Assembly: GCF_034314105.1 (NCBI RefSeq)
Contig: NZ_JAVIWJ010000001.1
Coordinates: 1,675,501-1,739,500, forward strand
DNA: 64,000 nucleotides
Reading direction: 5' to 3'
Source of the DNA: Pseudomonas sp. AB6
GTDB lineage: Bacteria > Pseudomonadota > Gammaproteobacteria > Pseudomonadales > Pseudomonadaceae
In this document: one piece after another, positions 48,488 to 57,692 of the stretch
How positions within the stretch are numbered: the stretch's first letter is position 1
Layout: each line of letters begins with the position of its first letter
Made by a program: the position numbers and the translations under genes
The notes under the pieces: model-generated
Database searches by the model: none
Told to the model about the DNA's origin: nothing
The model's input: only the letters and a program-made list of their open reading frames with translations

Positions 48488-48495
48488 TTTTCTCG

Positions 48496-48570
48496 GTAGG
48501 AGCCAACGTGTTGGCGAGAAGGCCCGACGCGGTATGTCAGACCTGACGCCTAGCCAACAAGTTGGCAACC
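48496..48570. repeat. Inverted REP pair (REPIN) between ppsR and prpD
   Basis: GTAGGAGCCAACGTGTTGGC (from 48497) and the inverted GCCAACAAGTTGGC (48552-48565) form a doublet of one REP class that could fold into a long hairpin. It fills the gap between two convergent genes. Confidence 0.75.
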
Positions 48571-48572
48571 GA

Positions 48573-50057
48573 TTAAATAACAAATAAATCCACAAACCTA
48601 TTCACCGGTGTCGCCTCTAACGTCGCCTGGTCTTTGCATAGCGCCACTATTTCAGCGCTGCGCTGAGCGGTAAACCGTGTCGCCAGGTTGGCTTTGAATT
48701 TGTCTTCCAGCAATGGAATGCCGTCCGCCCGACGGCGACGGTGGCCAATTGGGTATTCCACAACCACCTTCTCGGTGCTGGTGCCATCCGTGAAAAAAAC
48801 CTGAATCGCGTTGGCGATTGAACGTTTGTCGGCTTCGAGGTATTCACGGGTGTAAAGCGGGTCTTCGACGATCACCATCTTCTCGCGCAACTCATCGATT
48901 ATCGGGTGAGCCGCATGAAAGTCATCCTCATATTGCTCGGCAATCAAGTTGCCAAACACTAAAGGCACAGCGGTCATGTACTGGATGCAATGGTCACGAT
49001 CCGCCGCATTGGCCAAGGCGCCCTGTTTTGAAATAATTCGAATCGCTGATTCATGGGTAGTGATAACGATTTTATCGATCTCATGCAGACGATTCTTCAC
49101 CTGCGGGTGCAGGGACACTGCCGCTTCACACGCGGTTTGCGCGTGAAACTCTGCCGGGAAGCTGATTTTGAACAGCACGTTTTCCATCACGTAGCTGCCG
49201 TAGGACTGGGACAGGCTAAATTGGCGCTTGTCCTCGGCCTTAAGCGCCAGGTCTTTGTTGGTGTGACTGAACAGCACGTCGTAAAAACCCCATTGCGGCG
49301 CGCTCAATACGCCCGGAATGCCCATCTCGCCGCGCATAGCAATGTCAGCCAAACGCACCCCTCGACTCGAAGCATCGCCCGCCGCCCAGGATTTACGCGA
49401 GCCGGCGTTCGGCGCATGTCGATACGTCCGTAGCGCCTGACCGTCGACAAACGCGTGGGACAGCGCGACCAACAGTTGTTCTCGATTGGCCCCCATCAGT
49501 TTGGCGGTCACCGCCGTTGAGGCCACTTTCACCAGCAACACGTGATCAAGGCCAACACGATTAAAGGAGTTTTCCAACGCAATCACGCCCTGAATCTCAT
49601 GGGCCATGATCATCGCCTCCAACACCGCGCGCATCGTCAGCGGCGCCTCGCCGTTGGCTACCCGCTTCTGCGAAAGATGATCAGCAATGGCAAGAATTCC
49701 GCCGAGATTATCGGAAGGATGGCCCCACTCCGCTGCCAGCCAGGTGTCGTTGTAATCGAGCCAACGCACAATACAACCGATGTCCCAGGCGGCCTTGACC
49801 GGGTCCAGACGAAAACTGGTGCCCGGCACACGGGCGCCATACGGTACAACCGTGCCTTCAACGATCGGTCCCAGATGTTTGGTGCACTCCGGAAAACGCA
49901 GCGCCAACAACCCACAGCCCAAGGTGTCCATCAAACAATTGCGCGCGGTGTTCAGCGCTTCGTCGGAATCGATCTTGTAATCCAGTACATAGTCGGCAAT
50001 GTCCTGCAGGACCTTGTCGTAGTCAGGACGGTTGTTCAGTTCAACGTTGGCGCTCAT
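48573..50057 (-). CDS. prpD: 2-methylcitrate dehydratase PrpD
   Basis: The 494-residue protein matches PrpD (MmgE/PrpD family): [40 protein letters not shown] and [19 protein letters not shown]. In clusters with acnD and prpF its exact role in the methylcitrate cycle is less clear, as AcnD/PrpF can replace it. It is the last gene of the prp operon. The start at 50057 was chosen over a frame running into the repeat upstream. Confidence 0.94.
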   Translation of the reverse strand: MSANVELNNRPDYDKVLQDIADYVLDYKIDSDEALNTARNCLMDTLGCGLLALRFPECTKHLGPIVEGTVVPYGARVPGTSFRLDPVKAAWDIGCIVRWLDYNDTWLAAEWGHPSDNLGGILAIADHLSQKRVANGEAPLTMRAVLEAMIMAHEIQGVIALENSFNRVGLDHVLLVKVASTAVTAKLMGANREQLLVALSHAFVDGQALRTYRHAPNAGSRKSWAAGDASSRGVRLADIAMRGEMGIPGVLSAPQWGFYDVLFSHTNKDLALKAEDKRQFSLSQSYGSYVMENVLFKISFPAEFHAQTACEAAVSLHPQVKNRLHEIDKIVITTHESAIRIISKQGALANAADRDHCIQYMTAVPLVFGNLIAEQYEDDFHAAHPIIDELREKMVIVEDPLYTREYLEADKRSIANAIQVFFTDGTSTEKVVVEYPIGHRRRRADGIPLLEDKFKANLATRFTAQRSAEIVALCKDQATLEATPVNRFVDLFVI

Positions 50058-50084
50058 TGCAAGTTCTCCGCTTAGTTGGAAATA

Positions 50085-50162
50085 GCAAAGTTCAAGTGAC
50101 AAGCTACATGCGGCAAGCAAGAGCACCGCGCGTCATCTTATAGCTTGCAGCTTGAAGCTTGC
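50085..50162. repeat. Inverted repeat doublet spanning the prpF 3' end
   Basis: GCAAAGTTCAAGTGACAAGC (from 50085) and the inverted GCTTGCAGCTTGAAGCTTGC (50143-50162) form a REP-type doublet. The right half overlaps the last eight codons and stop of prpF. Confidence 0.65.
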
Positions 50163-51343
50163 CCCGGTGGCACTCGAACCGTGCCTTCCATCAACACCCG
50201 AGCACTACGGCTCATGATGGCTTTAGTGACTTTCCATTCGCCGTTTTCCTGGGTGGCTTCGGCGCCGACGCGCAAAGTGCCGGAAGGGTGCCCAAAACGC
50301 ACGGCGCTGCGCTTAATGCCACCCGCAGCGAGGTTGACCAAAGTGCCGGAAATCGCCGCCGCCGTGCCGATAGCCACGGCCGCCGTGCCCATCATCGCGT
50401 GGTGCAGTTTGCCCATGGACATCGCCCGCACCAACAGGTCAACATCACCGGTCGCCACGGGTTTACCGCTGGACGCAGTGTAATCGGCAGGCGCCGCGAC
50501 AATCGCGACCTTGGGCGTGTGCTGGCGTTTGGCGGCTTCGTCGAGGTGCTGGATCAGCCCCATGCGAAGCGCGCCGTGGGCACGAATGCTTTCGAACATC
50601 GCCAGTGCCTTGGGGTCGCTGTTAATGTCGCCCTGCAATTCAGTGCCGGTGTAACCGATGGCTTGAGCATTAACGAAAATCGTCGGAATGCCGGCATTGA
50701 TCATCGTTACTTTCAGCGTGCCAACGCCGGGCACTTCGAGTTCGTCGATCAGATTGCCGGTGGGGAACATCGCCCCCCCCGCTCCGTCTTCCTCAGCTGC
50801 CGGGTTCATGAATTCGAGCTGCACCTCGGCGGCGGGAAAGGTCACGCCGTCGAGTTCGAAGTCACCGGTTTCCTGCACTGCGCCGTCAGTCATTGGCACG
50901 TGGGCAATAATCGTCTTGCCGATGTTGGCTTGCCAGATGCGCACAATGGCCACGCCGTTCTGCGGGATACGGATGGCGTCGACCAGACCATTGCTGATGG
51001 CAAACGGACCGACCGCGGCAGACAGGTTGCCGCAGTTGCCGCTCCAGTCCACGAATGGCTTGTCGATGGAGACCTGACCGAACAAGTAATCGACATCGTG
51101 ATCCGCTTTGAGGCTTTTCGACAGGATCACTGTCTTACTGGTGCTCGATGTTGCCGCGCCCATGCCGTCGATTTGCTTGTCATACGGATCGGGGCTGCCG
51201 ATTACCCGCAGCAGCAGTGCATCCCGCGCCGCGCCGGGAAACTGCGCCGCTTCGGGTAGGTCTTGCAGGCGAAAGAACACGCCTTTGCTGGTGCCGCCAC
51301 GCATGTAGGTGGCGGCTATCTTGATTTGCGGTGCATGAGCCAT
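50138..51343 (-). CDS. prpF: 2-methylaconitate cis-trans isomerase PrpF
   Basis: The 401-residue PrpF works with AcnD: it isomerises the 2-methylaconitate made by AcnD so that the cycle can go on. Typical motifs are IAATYMRGGTSKGVFFRL, IGSPDPYDKQIDGMGAATSS and DWSGNCGNLSAAVGPFA. The C-terminus reads GQASSCKL and is encoded by the repeat at 50143-50162, so the native tail seems replaced. It starts 19 bases after acnD. Confidence 0.94.
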   Translation of the reverse strand: MAHAPQIKIAATYMRGGTSKGVFFRLQDLPEAAQFPGAARDALLLRVIGSPDPYDKQIDGMGAATSSTSKTVILSKSLKADHDVDYLFGQVSIDKPFVDWSGNCGNLSAAVGPFAISNGLVDAIRIPQNGVAIVRIWQANIGKTIIAHVPMTDGAVQETGDFELDGVTFPAAEVQLEFMNPAAEEDGAGGAMFPTGNLIDELEVPGVGTLKVTMINAGIPTIFVNAQAIGYTGTELQGDINSDPKALAMFESIRAHGALRMGLIQHLDEAAKRQHTPKVAIVAAPADYTASSGKPVATGDVDLLVRAMSMGKLHHAMMGTAAVAIGTAAAISGTLVNLAAGGIKRSAVRFGHPSGTLRVGAEATQENGEWKVTKAIMSRSARVLMEGTVRVPPGQASSCKL

Positions 51344-51362
51344 GAAGTGGTGTCCTGTTGGC

Positions 51363-53954
51363 TTAAGCCGTGGCCGATTCTAAGAAGTCTTGTGCAAAAC
51401 GTTGCAGCACGCCGCCCGCTTCGTAGATCGATACTTCTTCGGCAGTGTCGAGGCGGCAGGTGACGGGCACCTCGACTCGCTCGCCATTCTTGCGATTGAT
51501 CACCAAGGTCAACGTGGTGCGTGGAATACGTTCGCCGATCACGTCGAAGGTCTCGCTGCCGTCGATACCCAACGTGGTGCGATTGACACCCGGTTTGAAC
51601 TCCAACGGCAATACGCCCATGCCCACCAGATTGGTCCGGTGAATACGCTCGAAACCTTCTGCGGCGATGGCTTCTACTCCCGCCAAACGTACCCCTTTGG
51701 CCGCCCAGTCCCGGGACGAGCCCTGACCGTAGTCAGCGCCGGCAATGATAATCAGCGGCTGCTTACGCTCCATGTAGGTTTCGATGGCTTCCCACATCCG
51801 CGTCACTTGGCCTTCAGGCTCAATGCGCGTCAGTGAGCCTTCCTTGAGCTTGCCGTCGACGATCGCCATTTCGTTGCGCAGGCGAGGGTTAGCAAACGTC
51901 GCACGCTGCGCGGTCAAATGGTCGCCCCGGTGGGTGGCGTAGGAGTTGAAGTCGACTTCCGGCAAGCCCATTTTCGCCAGGTACTCACCCGCCGCGCTGT
52001 CGAGCATGATGGCGTTGGACGGCGACAGGTGGTCAGTGGTGATGTTGTCCGGCAACACCGCCAGTGGGCGCATGCCCGTGAGGGTGCGCTCGCCGGCCAG
52101 TGCGCCTTCCCAATACGGCGGACGGCGGATGTAAGTGCTCTGCGGGCGCCAGTTATAAAGAGGGCCGACTTTGATGCCGTCGTCTTCCTGGATGGCGAAC
52201 ATAGGGATGTACACCTGATTGAACTGCGCAGGCTTGACGCTGGTCTTGAACACCGCGTCGATTTCTTCGTCGGCCGGCCAGATGTCTTTCAGGGTGACTG
52301 GATTGCCCTGTGGGTCGATGCCCAGTACATCTTTTTCAATGTCAAAACGGATGGTGCCGGCAATGGCATAGGCCACGACCAACGGCGGCGAGGCAAGGAA
52401 TGCCTGCTGCGCGTAAGGGTGAATCCGCCCGTCGAAGTTGCGGTTACCGGACAACACGGCGGTGGCGTAGAGCTTGCGCTCCACCACTTCCTGTTGAATG
52501 ACCGGGTCCAACGCGCCGGACATGCCGTTGCACGAGGTGCAGGCATAGGCCACGACACCGAAGCCCAGCTGTTCCAGTTCCGAGAGCAACCCGCCTTCTT
52601 GCAGGTACAACGTTACGGTTTTGGAACCTGGCGCCAGGGAGGTTTTCACCCACGGCTTACGGGTCAGGCCCAAGCGGTTCGCGTTACGCGCCAGCAGCCC
52701 GGCGGCAATCATGTTGCGCGGGTTGTTGGTGTTGGTGCAGCTGGTGATCGCGGCAATGATCACCGCGCCATCCGGCATCAGGCCGGGTTCATTTTCGACG
52801 ATGCCGCTGATGCCGCGGGCAGCCAGTTCGGAAGTAGGAACGCGGCTGTGTGGATTCGACGGCCCGGCAATGTTACGCACCACGCTAGAAAGGTCGAATG
52901 AGATCACGCGCTCGTATTCGGCGCTCTTTAAGCTGTCAGCCCAAAGCCCGGATTCTTTGGCATATAGTTCGACCAAACGCACTTGTTCGTCATCGCGACC
53001 GGTGAGTTTCAAGTAATCGATGGTTTGTTTATCGATGTAGAACATGGCCGCCGTGGCGCCAAACTCCGGGGTCATGTTGGAAATCGTTGCACGGTCGCCC
53101 AAGGTCAGGTGTGCGGCGCCGATGCCATAGAACTCCAGGTAGGAGGACACGACTTTTTGACTGCGCAAGAATTCTGTCAGCGCCAGAACAATGTCGGTAG
53201 CAGTAATGCCTTCCTGCGGCTTGCCGCTGAGTTCCACACCAATGATGTCCGGCAGGCGCATCCACGAAGCTCGGCCGAGCATGACGCTTTCAGCTTCAAG
53301 GCCGCCCACACCGATGGCGATCACGCCCAATGCGTCAACCATGGGCGTATGACTATCGGTTCCGACCAGCGTGTCCGGGAACGCCACGCCGTTGAGCACC
53401 TGAATCACCGGTGACATTCGCTCCAGGTTGATCTGGTGCAGGATGCCGTTGCCCGGTGGAATCACGTCGATGTTCTTGAACGCTTTTTTGGTCCAGTTGA
53501 TGAAGTGAAACCGGTCCTCGTTGCGACGATCTTCGATCTGGCGGTTCTTTTCAAAAGCGTCTTTTTCGAAACCACCGTGTTCGACCGCCAGTGAGTGGTC
53601 AACCACCAACTGCGTCGGCACTACCGGGTTGACCAACGACGGGTCTCCACCTTGGGCAGCAATCGCGTCACGCAAACCGGCGAGGTCGACCAGCGCGGTC
53701 TGGCCCAAAATGTCGTGGCACACCACCCGCGCCGGGAACCACGGAAAGTCGAGATCACGCTTGCGATCAATCAACTGACCCAGCGATGCCTTCAGCGTAG
53801 CCGGGTCACAGCGGCGCACCAGGTTCTCGGCAAACACGCGAGAGGTGTACGGCAGCGTGTCGTAGGACCCCGGCTTGATGGCCTCAACCGCAGCACGCGT
53901 GTCGAAAAAATCCAGGCGGGTGCCGGGCAGGGATTTGCGGTATTCACTGTTCAT
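51363..53954 (-). CDS. acnD: Fe/S-dependent 2-methylisocitrate dehydratase AcnD
   Basis: The 863-residue aconitase-family enzyme converts 2-methylcitrate to 2-methylaconitate. Cluster ligands appear in AAITSCTNTNNP and YACTSCNGMSGALDP; DTLVGTDSHTPMVDALGVI and GADYGQGSSRDWAAKG are aconitase signatures. Pairing with prpF directly downstream identifies it as AcnD and not AcnA/AcnB. Confidence 0.95.
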   Translation of the reverse strand: MNSEYRKSLPGTRLDFFDTRAAVEAIKPGSYDTLPYTSRVFAENLVRRCDPATLKASLGQLIDRKRDLDFPWFPARVVCHDILGQTALVDLAGLRDAIAAQGGDPSLVNPVVPTQLVVDHSLAVEHGGFEKDAFEKNRQIEDRRNEDRFHFINWTKKAFKNIDVIPPGNGILHQINLERMSPVIQVLNGVAFPDTLVGTDSHTPMVDALGVIAIGVGGLEAESVMLGRASWMRLPDIIGVELSGKPQEGITATDIVLALTEFLRSQKVVSSYLEFYGIGAAHLTLGDRATISNMTPEFGATAAMFYIDKQTIDYLKLTGRDDEQVRLVELYAKESGLWADSLKSAEYERVISFDLSSVVRNIAGPSNPHSRVPTSELAARGISGIVENEPGLMPDGAVIIAAITSCTNTNNPRNMIAAGLLARNANRLGLTRKPWVKTSLAPGSKTVTLYLQEGGLLSELEQLGFGVVAYACTSCNGMSGALDPVIQQEVVERKLYATAVLSGNRNFDGRIHPYAQQAFLASPPLVVAYAIAGTIRFDIEKDVLGIDPQGNPVTLKDIWPADEEIDAVFKTSVKPAQFNQVYIPMFAIQEDDGIKVGPLYNWRPQSTYIRRPPYWEGALAGERTLTGMRPLAVLPDNITTDHLSPSNAIMLDSAAGEYLAKMGLPEVDFNSYATHRGDHLTAQRATFANPRLRNEMAIVDGKLKEGSLTRIEPEGQVTRMWEAIETYMERKQPLIIIAGADYGQGSSRDWAAKGVRLAGVEAIAAEGFERIHRTNLVGMGVLPLEFKPGVNRTTLGIDGSETFDVIGERIPRTTLTLVINRKNGERVEVPVTCRLDTAEEVSIYEAGGVLQRFAQDFLESATA

Positions 53955-54046
53955 GGCAATGGGGACTCGATCACGGGCTGTTCAAAGGGTCGGGGGACAA
54001 AAAATCAGGGAGTGGTGAAACCGGTGTCCACTCCCCCTACTCCTGA

Positions 54047-55174
54047 TCAGCGTTGTTCGATTGGCACGAACTTGCGCTGCTCGACGCCGATGTACTCGGC
54101 GCTCGGACGGATGATGCGGTTATTAGCGCGCTGTTCAAAAACGTGCGCTGCCCAGCCAGTCAGGCGCGAGCAGACAAAAATTGGCGTGAAAAGCTTGGTC
54201 GGAATACCCATGAAGTGGTAAGCCGAGGCATGGTAGAAGTCGGCATTCGGAAACAGCTTTTTCTGTTCCCACATGGTTTTGTCGATGGCTTCGGAGACCG
54301 GATACAGCACGGTATCGCCGGATTCGTCAGCAAGCTTCTTCGACCAACCCTTGATCACCTCATTGCGCGGATCGGACTCCTTATAGATCGCGTGGCCAAA
54401 GCCCATGATCTTGTCCTTGCGTTCCAGCATGGCCAGCGTGCCTTTGACCGCATCTTCAGCCGAGCTAAACCGCTCGATCATTTCCATGGCCGCTTCGTTA
54501 GCGCCGCCATGCAACGGACCGCGCAAGGTGCCAATGGCCGCTGTCACGCAGGAATACAGGTCCGACAGGGTTGATGCGCAGACCCGCGCGGTAAAGGTTG
54601 AGGCGTTGAATTCATGTTCGGCGTACAGAATCAGTGATACATCCATGACTTTGCAGTGCAGTTCGCTGGGTTTCTTATCCAGCAGCAGGTGCAGAAAGTG
54701 GCCGCCGATAGAGGCTTCCTCGGTCACGCAATTGAGGCGCACGCCGTCGTGGCTGAAACGGTACCAGTAACACATGATCGCCGGGAACGCCGCGAGCAGA
54801 CGGTCGGTGCTGTCAAGCTGCTGGTCGAAGCTCGCTTCAGGCTCCAGCGTGCCGAGCATTGACGCGCCAGTACGCATCACGTCCATAGGGTGGGTATCGG
54901 CAGGAATGCGTTCCAGCACTTCCTTCAAAGCATGCGGCAAATCACGCAGACCTTGCAGCTTCTTCATATAAGCAGCCAATTGGGTGTGGGTCGGCAATTC
55001 GCCGTAGAGCAGCAGATAAGCCACTTCTTCGAACCGCGCCTCAGCGGCCAGTTCGCGAACGTCATAGCCGCGATACGTCAGCCCAGCGCCTTCCTGGCCC
55101 ACCGTCGACAAGGCCGTTTGGCCGGCAACCTGACCACGCAGGCCAGCGCCGCTCAATACTTTTGCTTCAGCCAT
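54047..55174 (-). CDS. prpC: 2-methylcitrate synthase
   Basis: The 375-residue citrate-synthase-family enzyme condenses propionyl-CoA with oxaloacetate. The active-site residues lie in LYAEHEFNASTFTAR (His), GALHGG-type LRGPLHGGANEAAMEM (His) and a late IFVCSRLTGWAAHVFEQ. Genomic position after prpB marks it as the methylcitrate form. The start at 55174 follows a GGAG site; four extra residues of the longer frame are rejected. Confidence 0.95.
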   Translation of the reverse strand: MAEAKVLSGAGLRGQVAGQTALSTVGQEGAGLTYRGYDVRELAAEARFEEVAYLLLYGELPTHTQLAAYMKKLQGLRDLPHALKEVLERIPADTHPMDVMRTGASMLGTLEPEASFDQQLDSTDRLLAAFPAIMCYWYRFSHDGVRLNCVTEEASIGGHFLHLLLDKKPSELHCKVMDVSLILYAEHEFNASTFTARVCASTLSDLYSCVTAAIGTLRGPLHGGANEAAMEMIERFSSAEDAVKGTLAMLERKDKIMGFGHAIYKESDPRNEVIKGWSKKLADESGDTVLYPVSEAIDKTMWEQKKLFPNADFYHASAYHFMGIPTKLFTPIFVCSRLTGWAAHVFEQRANNRIIRPSAEYIGVEQRKFVPIEQR

Positions 55175-55266
55175 TGCTTTCTCCACTCTTGAAATTATTG
55201 GGGAGCACCATCGAACTGCATGGCAATTGCCGTCCAGACAAGGTTAGGCCTGGATCGACATCAGGA

Positions 55267-56154
55267 TCACTTTTTGTTGGCAAACAACGCATCGAGCTTT
55301 TGCTCGAAGGTGTGGTAATCGATGGCGTCATACAACTCCATGCGGGTTTGCATGGTGTCCACCACGTTCTTTTGGCTGCCATCACGGCGGATCGCGCCGT
55401 AAACGTTTTCAGCCGCTTTGTTCATGGCGCGGAATGCAGACAGCGGGTACAGAACCAGCGAAACATCGGCAGAGCGTAATTCGTCGACAGTGAACAGCGG
55501 CGTCGCGCCAAATTCAGTGATGTTGGCTAGAATCGGCGCCTTTACCCGAGCGGCGAACAGTTTGTACATGTCCAGCTCGGTGATCGCTTCCGGGAACACC
55601 ATGTCGGCACCGGCTTCGATACAGGCCGCAGCCCGATCCAATGCCGATTCCAAGCCTTCAACAGCCAGTGCATCGGTCCGCGCCATGATCACAAAGCTGT
55701 CATCGGTACGGGCATCAACCGCCGCTTTGATGCGGTCGACCATTTCTTGCAGTGAAACGATTTCTTTACCCGGACGATGGCCGCAGCGCTTGGCGCCGAC
55801 CTGGTCTTCGATATGGATAGCCGCAGCGCCGAATTTGATCATTGACCGAACCGTGCGCGCCACGTTGAACGCCGACGAACCAAAACCGGTATCGACATCG
55901 ACCAACAGCGGCAGATCGCAAACATCGGTGATGCGACGCACGTCAGTCAGCACATCGTCCAGACCGGTAATGCCCAAGTCTGGCAAGCCCAGCGAACCTG
56001 CTGCCACACCGCCACCCGACAGATAAATAGCTTTGAAACCAGCGCGTTTCGCCAACAAGGCATGGTTAGCATTGATGGCGCCAACGATTTGCAGTGGATG
56101 TTCACTGGCAACGGCATCACGGAAACGCTGGCCGGGAGTAGTTTTATTGCTCAT
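55267..56154 (-). CDS. prpB: 2-methylisocitrate lyase
   Basis: The 295-residue enzyme splits 2-methylisocitrate to pyruvate and succinate. The catalytic Cys lies in the family motif KRCGHRPGK, and [17 protein letters not shown] and AIHIEDQ are metal-site motifs. Its start overlaps the stop of the GntR regulator by four bases, so regulator and enzymes are in one operon. Confidence 0.96.
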   Translation of the reverse strand: MSNKTTPGQRFRDAVASEHPLQIVGAINANHALLAKRAGFKAIYLSGGGVAAGSLGLPDLGITGLDDVLTDVRRITDVCDLPLLVDVDTGFGSSAFNVARTVRSMIKFGAAAIHIEDQVGAKRCGHRPGKEIVSLQEMVDRIKAAVDARTDDSFVIMARTDALAVEGLESALDRAAACIEAGADMVFPEAITELDMYKLFAARVKAPILANITEFGATPLFTVDELRSADVSLVLYPLSAFRAMNKAAENVYGAIRRDGSQKNVVDTMQTRMELYDAIDYHTFEQKLDALFANKK

Positions 56155-56867
56155 TTTTCACCTCGGGCGGTCGATGGGGGAGCGGCCTGATAATGGCGCT
56201 CAATATTACGTTTCGATGCGCCGATATGGCGGCGCATCAACAGTTCGGCCAATTCGCCATCACGCTCGGCGATGGCATCTAGAATTCGGTGGTGTTCGGC
56301 AAACGCCTGACGCGGGCGATTGGGCGTTGCGGAAAACTGGATGCGGTACATCCGAACCAGTTGGTACATGTCACCGCAGAGCATCTGGGCCAGGGTCTGG
56401 TTGCCGCTGCCCTGAATGATCCGGTAGTGAAAGTCGAAGTCCCCTTCCTGCTGGTAGTAGCCGACACCCGCCTGGAATGCCGCGTCACGCTCATGGGTGT
56501 CGAGCACCCGGCGCAGCTCATCGATTTCTTCAGTGGTCATGCGTTCAGCGGCAAGGCGGCACGCCATGCCTTCCAGCGATTCACGAATCTCGTACAGCTC
56601 GATAAGCTCGGCATGGCTCAGGGAAACCACCCGAGCACCCACGTGGGGAGTACGCACTAACAGCCGCTGACCTTCTAAGCGATGGATAGCCTCACGCAAG
56701 GGGCCGCGACTGATGCCATAGGTGCGCGCCAGTTCGGGCTCGGAAATTTTGCTGCCCGGCGCGATATCGCCTTTAACGATAGCCGCCTGGATGCGTCGGA
56801 AGACGTTCTCGGATAACGTTTCGGAATCGTCCTGCACCGCGCCTGCTGTTTCGACTGCATCCAACAT
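56151..56867 (-). CDS. prpR: GntR-family (FCD) regulator of the prp operon
   Basis: The 239-residue protein has an N-terminal winged helix ([20 protein letters not shown]) and a C-terminal FCD ligand domain with metal-type histidines ([25 protein letters not shown]). As the first gene of the prp operon it probably represses it and is released by a cycle intermediate such as 2-methylcitrate; this is inferred. Pseudomonads use this GntR type, not the sigma-54-type PrpR of enterics. The start at 56867 was chosen over a longer frame through the promoter. Confidence 0.88.
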   Translation of the reverse strand: MLDAVETAGAVQDDSETLSENVFRRIQAAIVKGDIAPGSKISEPELARTYGISRGPLREAIHRLEGQRLLVRTPHVGARVVSLSHAELIELYEIRESLEGMACRLAAERMTTEEIDELRRVLDTHERDAAFQAGVGYYQQEGDFDFHYRIIQGSGNQTLAQMLCGDMYQLVRMYRIQFSATPNRPRQAFAEHHRILDAIAERDGELAELLMRRHIGASKRNIERHYQAAPPSTARGEK

Positions 56868-56942
56868 ATTGTCAACACCTTGGTCGCGACTGGCGTTAAA
56901 ACTAGCCAATAAGCCTGTATACGTCAACAAATAATAAGATAC

Positions 56943-56950
56943 TGTCGACA
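56943..56950 (-). promoter_or_regulatory. Candidate operator of the prp regulator
   Basis: TGTCGACA is an 8-bp palindrome 76 bases upstream of the regulator start. On the minus strand a possible promoter, TTGACG and TAGTTT with 17-base spacing, follows it. A GntR dimer site is inferred from position only. Confidence 0.3.
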
Positions 56951-57062
56951 ATCGTCTAACATAGCGTTTACTGCCGAAGAAATTTCCTACAACACCTGCT
57001 GCTTAGGTACTTAGCGAAAAAGCTAAAACCTTCATGCTAGAATGCCGCCCGCATTAACCGAC

Positions 57063-57076
57063 TGGAACCGGTTCCA
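57063..57076 (+). promoter_or_regulatory. 14-bp perfect palindrome upstream of the protease-ATP-grasp operon
   Basis: TGGAACCGGTTCCA lies 81 bases before the ATG at 57157 and has no T run, so it looks like a dimeric regulator site and not a terminator. The regulator is unknown. The rest of the 289-bp gap (56868-57156) holds the divergent promoters. Confidence 0.45.
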
Positions 57077-57156
57077 CGGCCCGCCTTAACCGCATCTCAG
57101 GCCAGCGAGGTTGCGCAAATGTTGCTGCAAGTGTTCGTCATTTATTGCCAGGACTT

Positions 57157-57687
57157 ATGAGACTCAAACCTCTTCTTTTCTTCTGTTTAGCACTGCCCTG
57201 CGTTAGCTTGGCCGCTGATAAGACCCTGTACGGCCTCAACGAGTACGCAGCCCTTTCCGATATTGATTTGGAAGTGGCCGCAAAACTCGATACCGGTGCC
57301 AAAACCGCTTCCTTGAGCGCTCGGGATATCACACGGTTTAGACGTAATGGTGAGCGCTGGGTGCGCTTCTATCTGGCGATTGATGACGCCCATACACATC
57401 CGATTGAAAAACCATTGGCGCGGGTCAGCAAGATTAAGCGCCGTGCCAGTGACTACGATTCTGACGATGACAAGAAATATACGGCGCGCCCGGTTATCAG
57501 CCTCGCTGTGTGCATGGGTACTGCGTCACGAACCATCGAAGTGAACTTGACTGACAGAAGTGCATTCCAATACCCGCTTTTGATTGGCTCAGAAGCACTG
57601 AAGCATTTTGATGCGCTGGTTGACCCTAGTCTGAAATACGCAGCCGGCAAACCTGCCTGCGCTACCGACGCTCATACTGCAGAGTAA
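57157..57687 (+). CDS. Secreted retropepsin-like protease (ATP-dependent zinc protease family)
   Basis: The 176-residue precursor has a signal peptide (LKPLLFFCLALPCVSLA). The mature part has DIDLEVAAKLDTGAKTASLS, where DTGA matches the aspartic-protease flap motif of the RimK-associated retropepsin-like family (PF05618), and FQYPLLIGSEAL as the second conserved strand. Family members are called zinc proteases in databases, but the fold points to an aspartyl enzyme. It is the first gene of three: 5 bases to the 7TM gene, which overlaps the ATP-grasp gene. Confidence 0.85.
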   Translation: MRLKPLLFFCLALPCVSLAADKTLYGLNEYAALSDIDLEVAAKLDTGAKTASLSARDITRFRRNGERWVRFYLAIDDAHTHPIEKPLARVSKIKRRASDYDSDDDKKYTARPVISLAVCMGTASRTIEVNLTDRSAFQYPLLIGSEALKHFDALVDPSLKYAAGKPACATDAHTAE

Positions 57688-57692
57688 TACTG

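Noticed and set aside
50159..51259. A 366-codon plus-strand frame opposite prpF, and similar long frames opposite acnD
   Set aside because: Both follow from GC-rich codon use in the real genes on the minus strand; the products are Arg/His-rich and match nothing recognisable.
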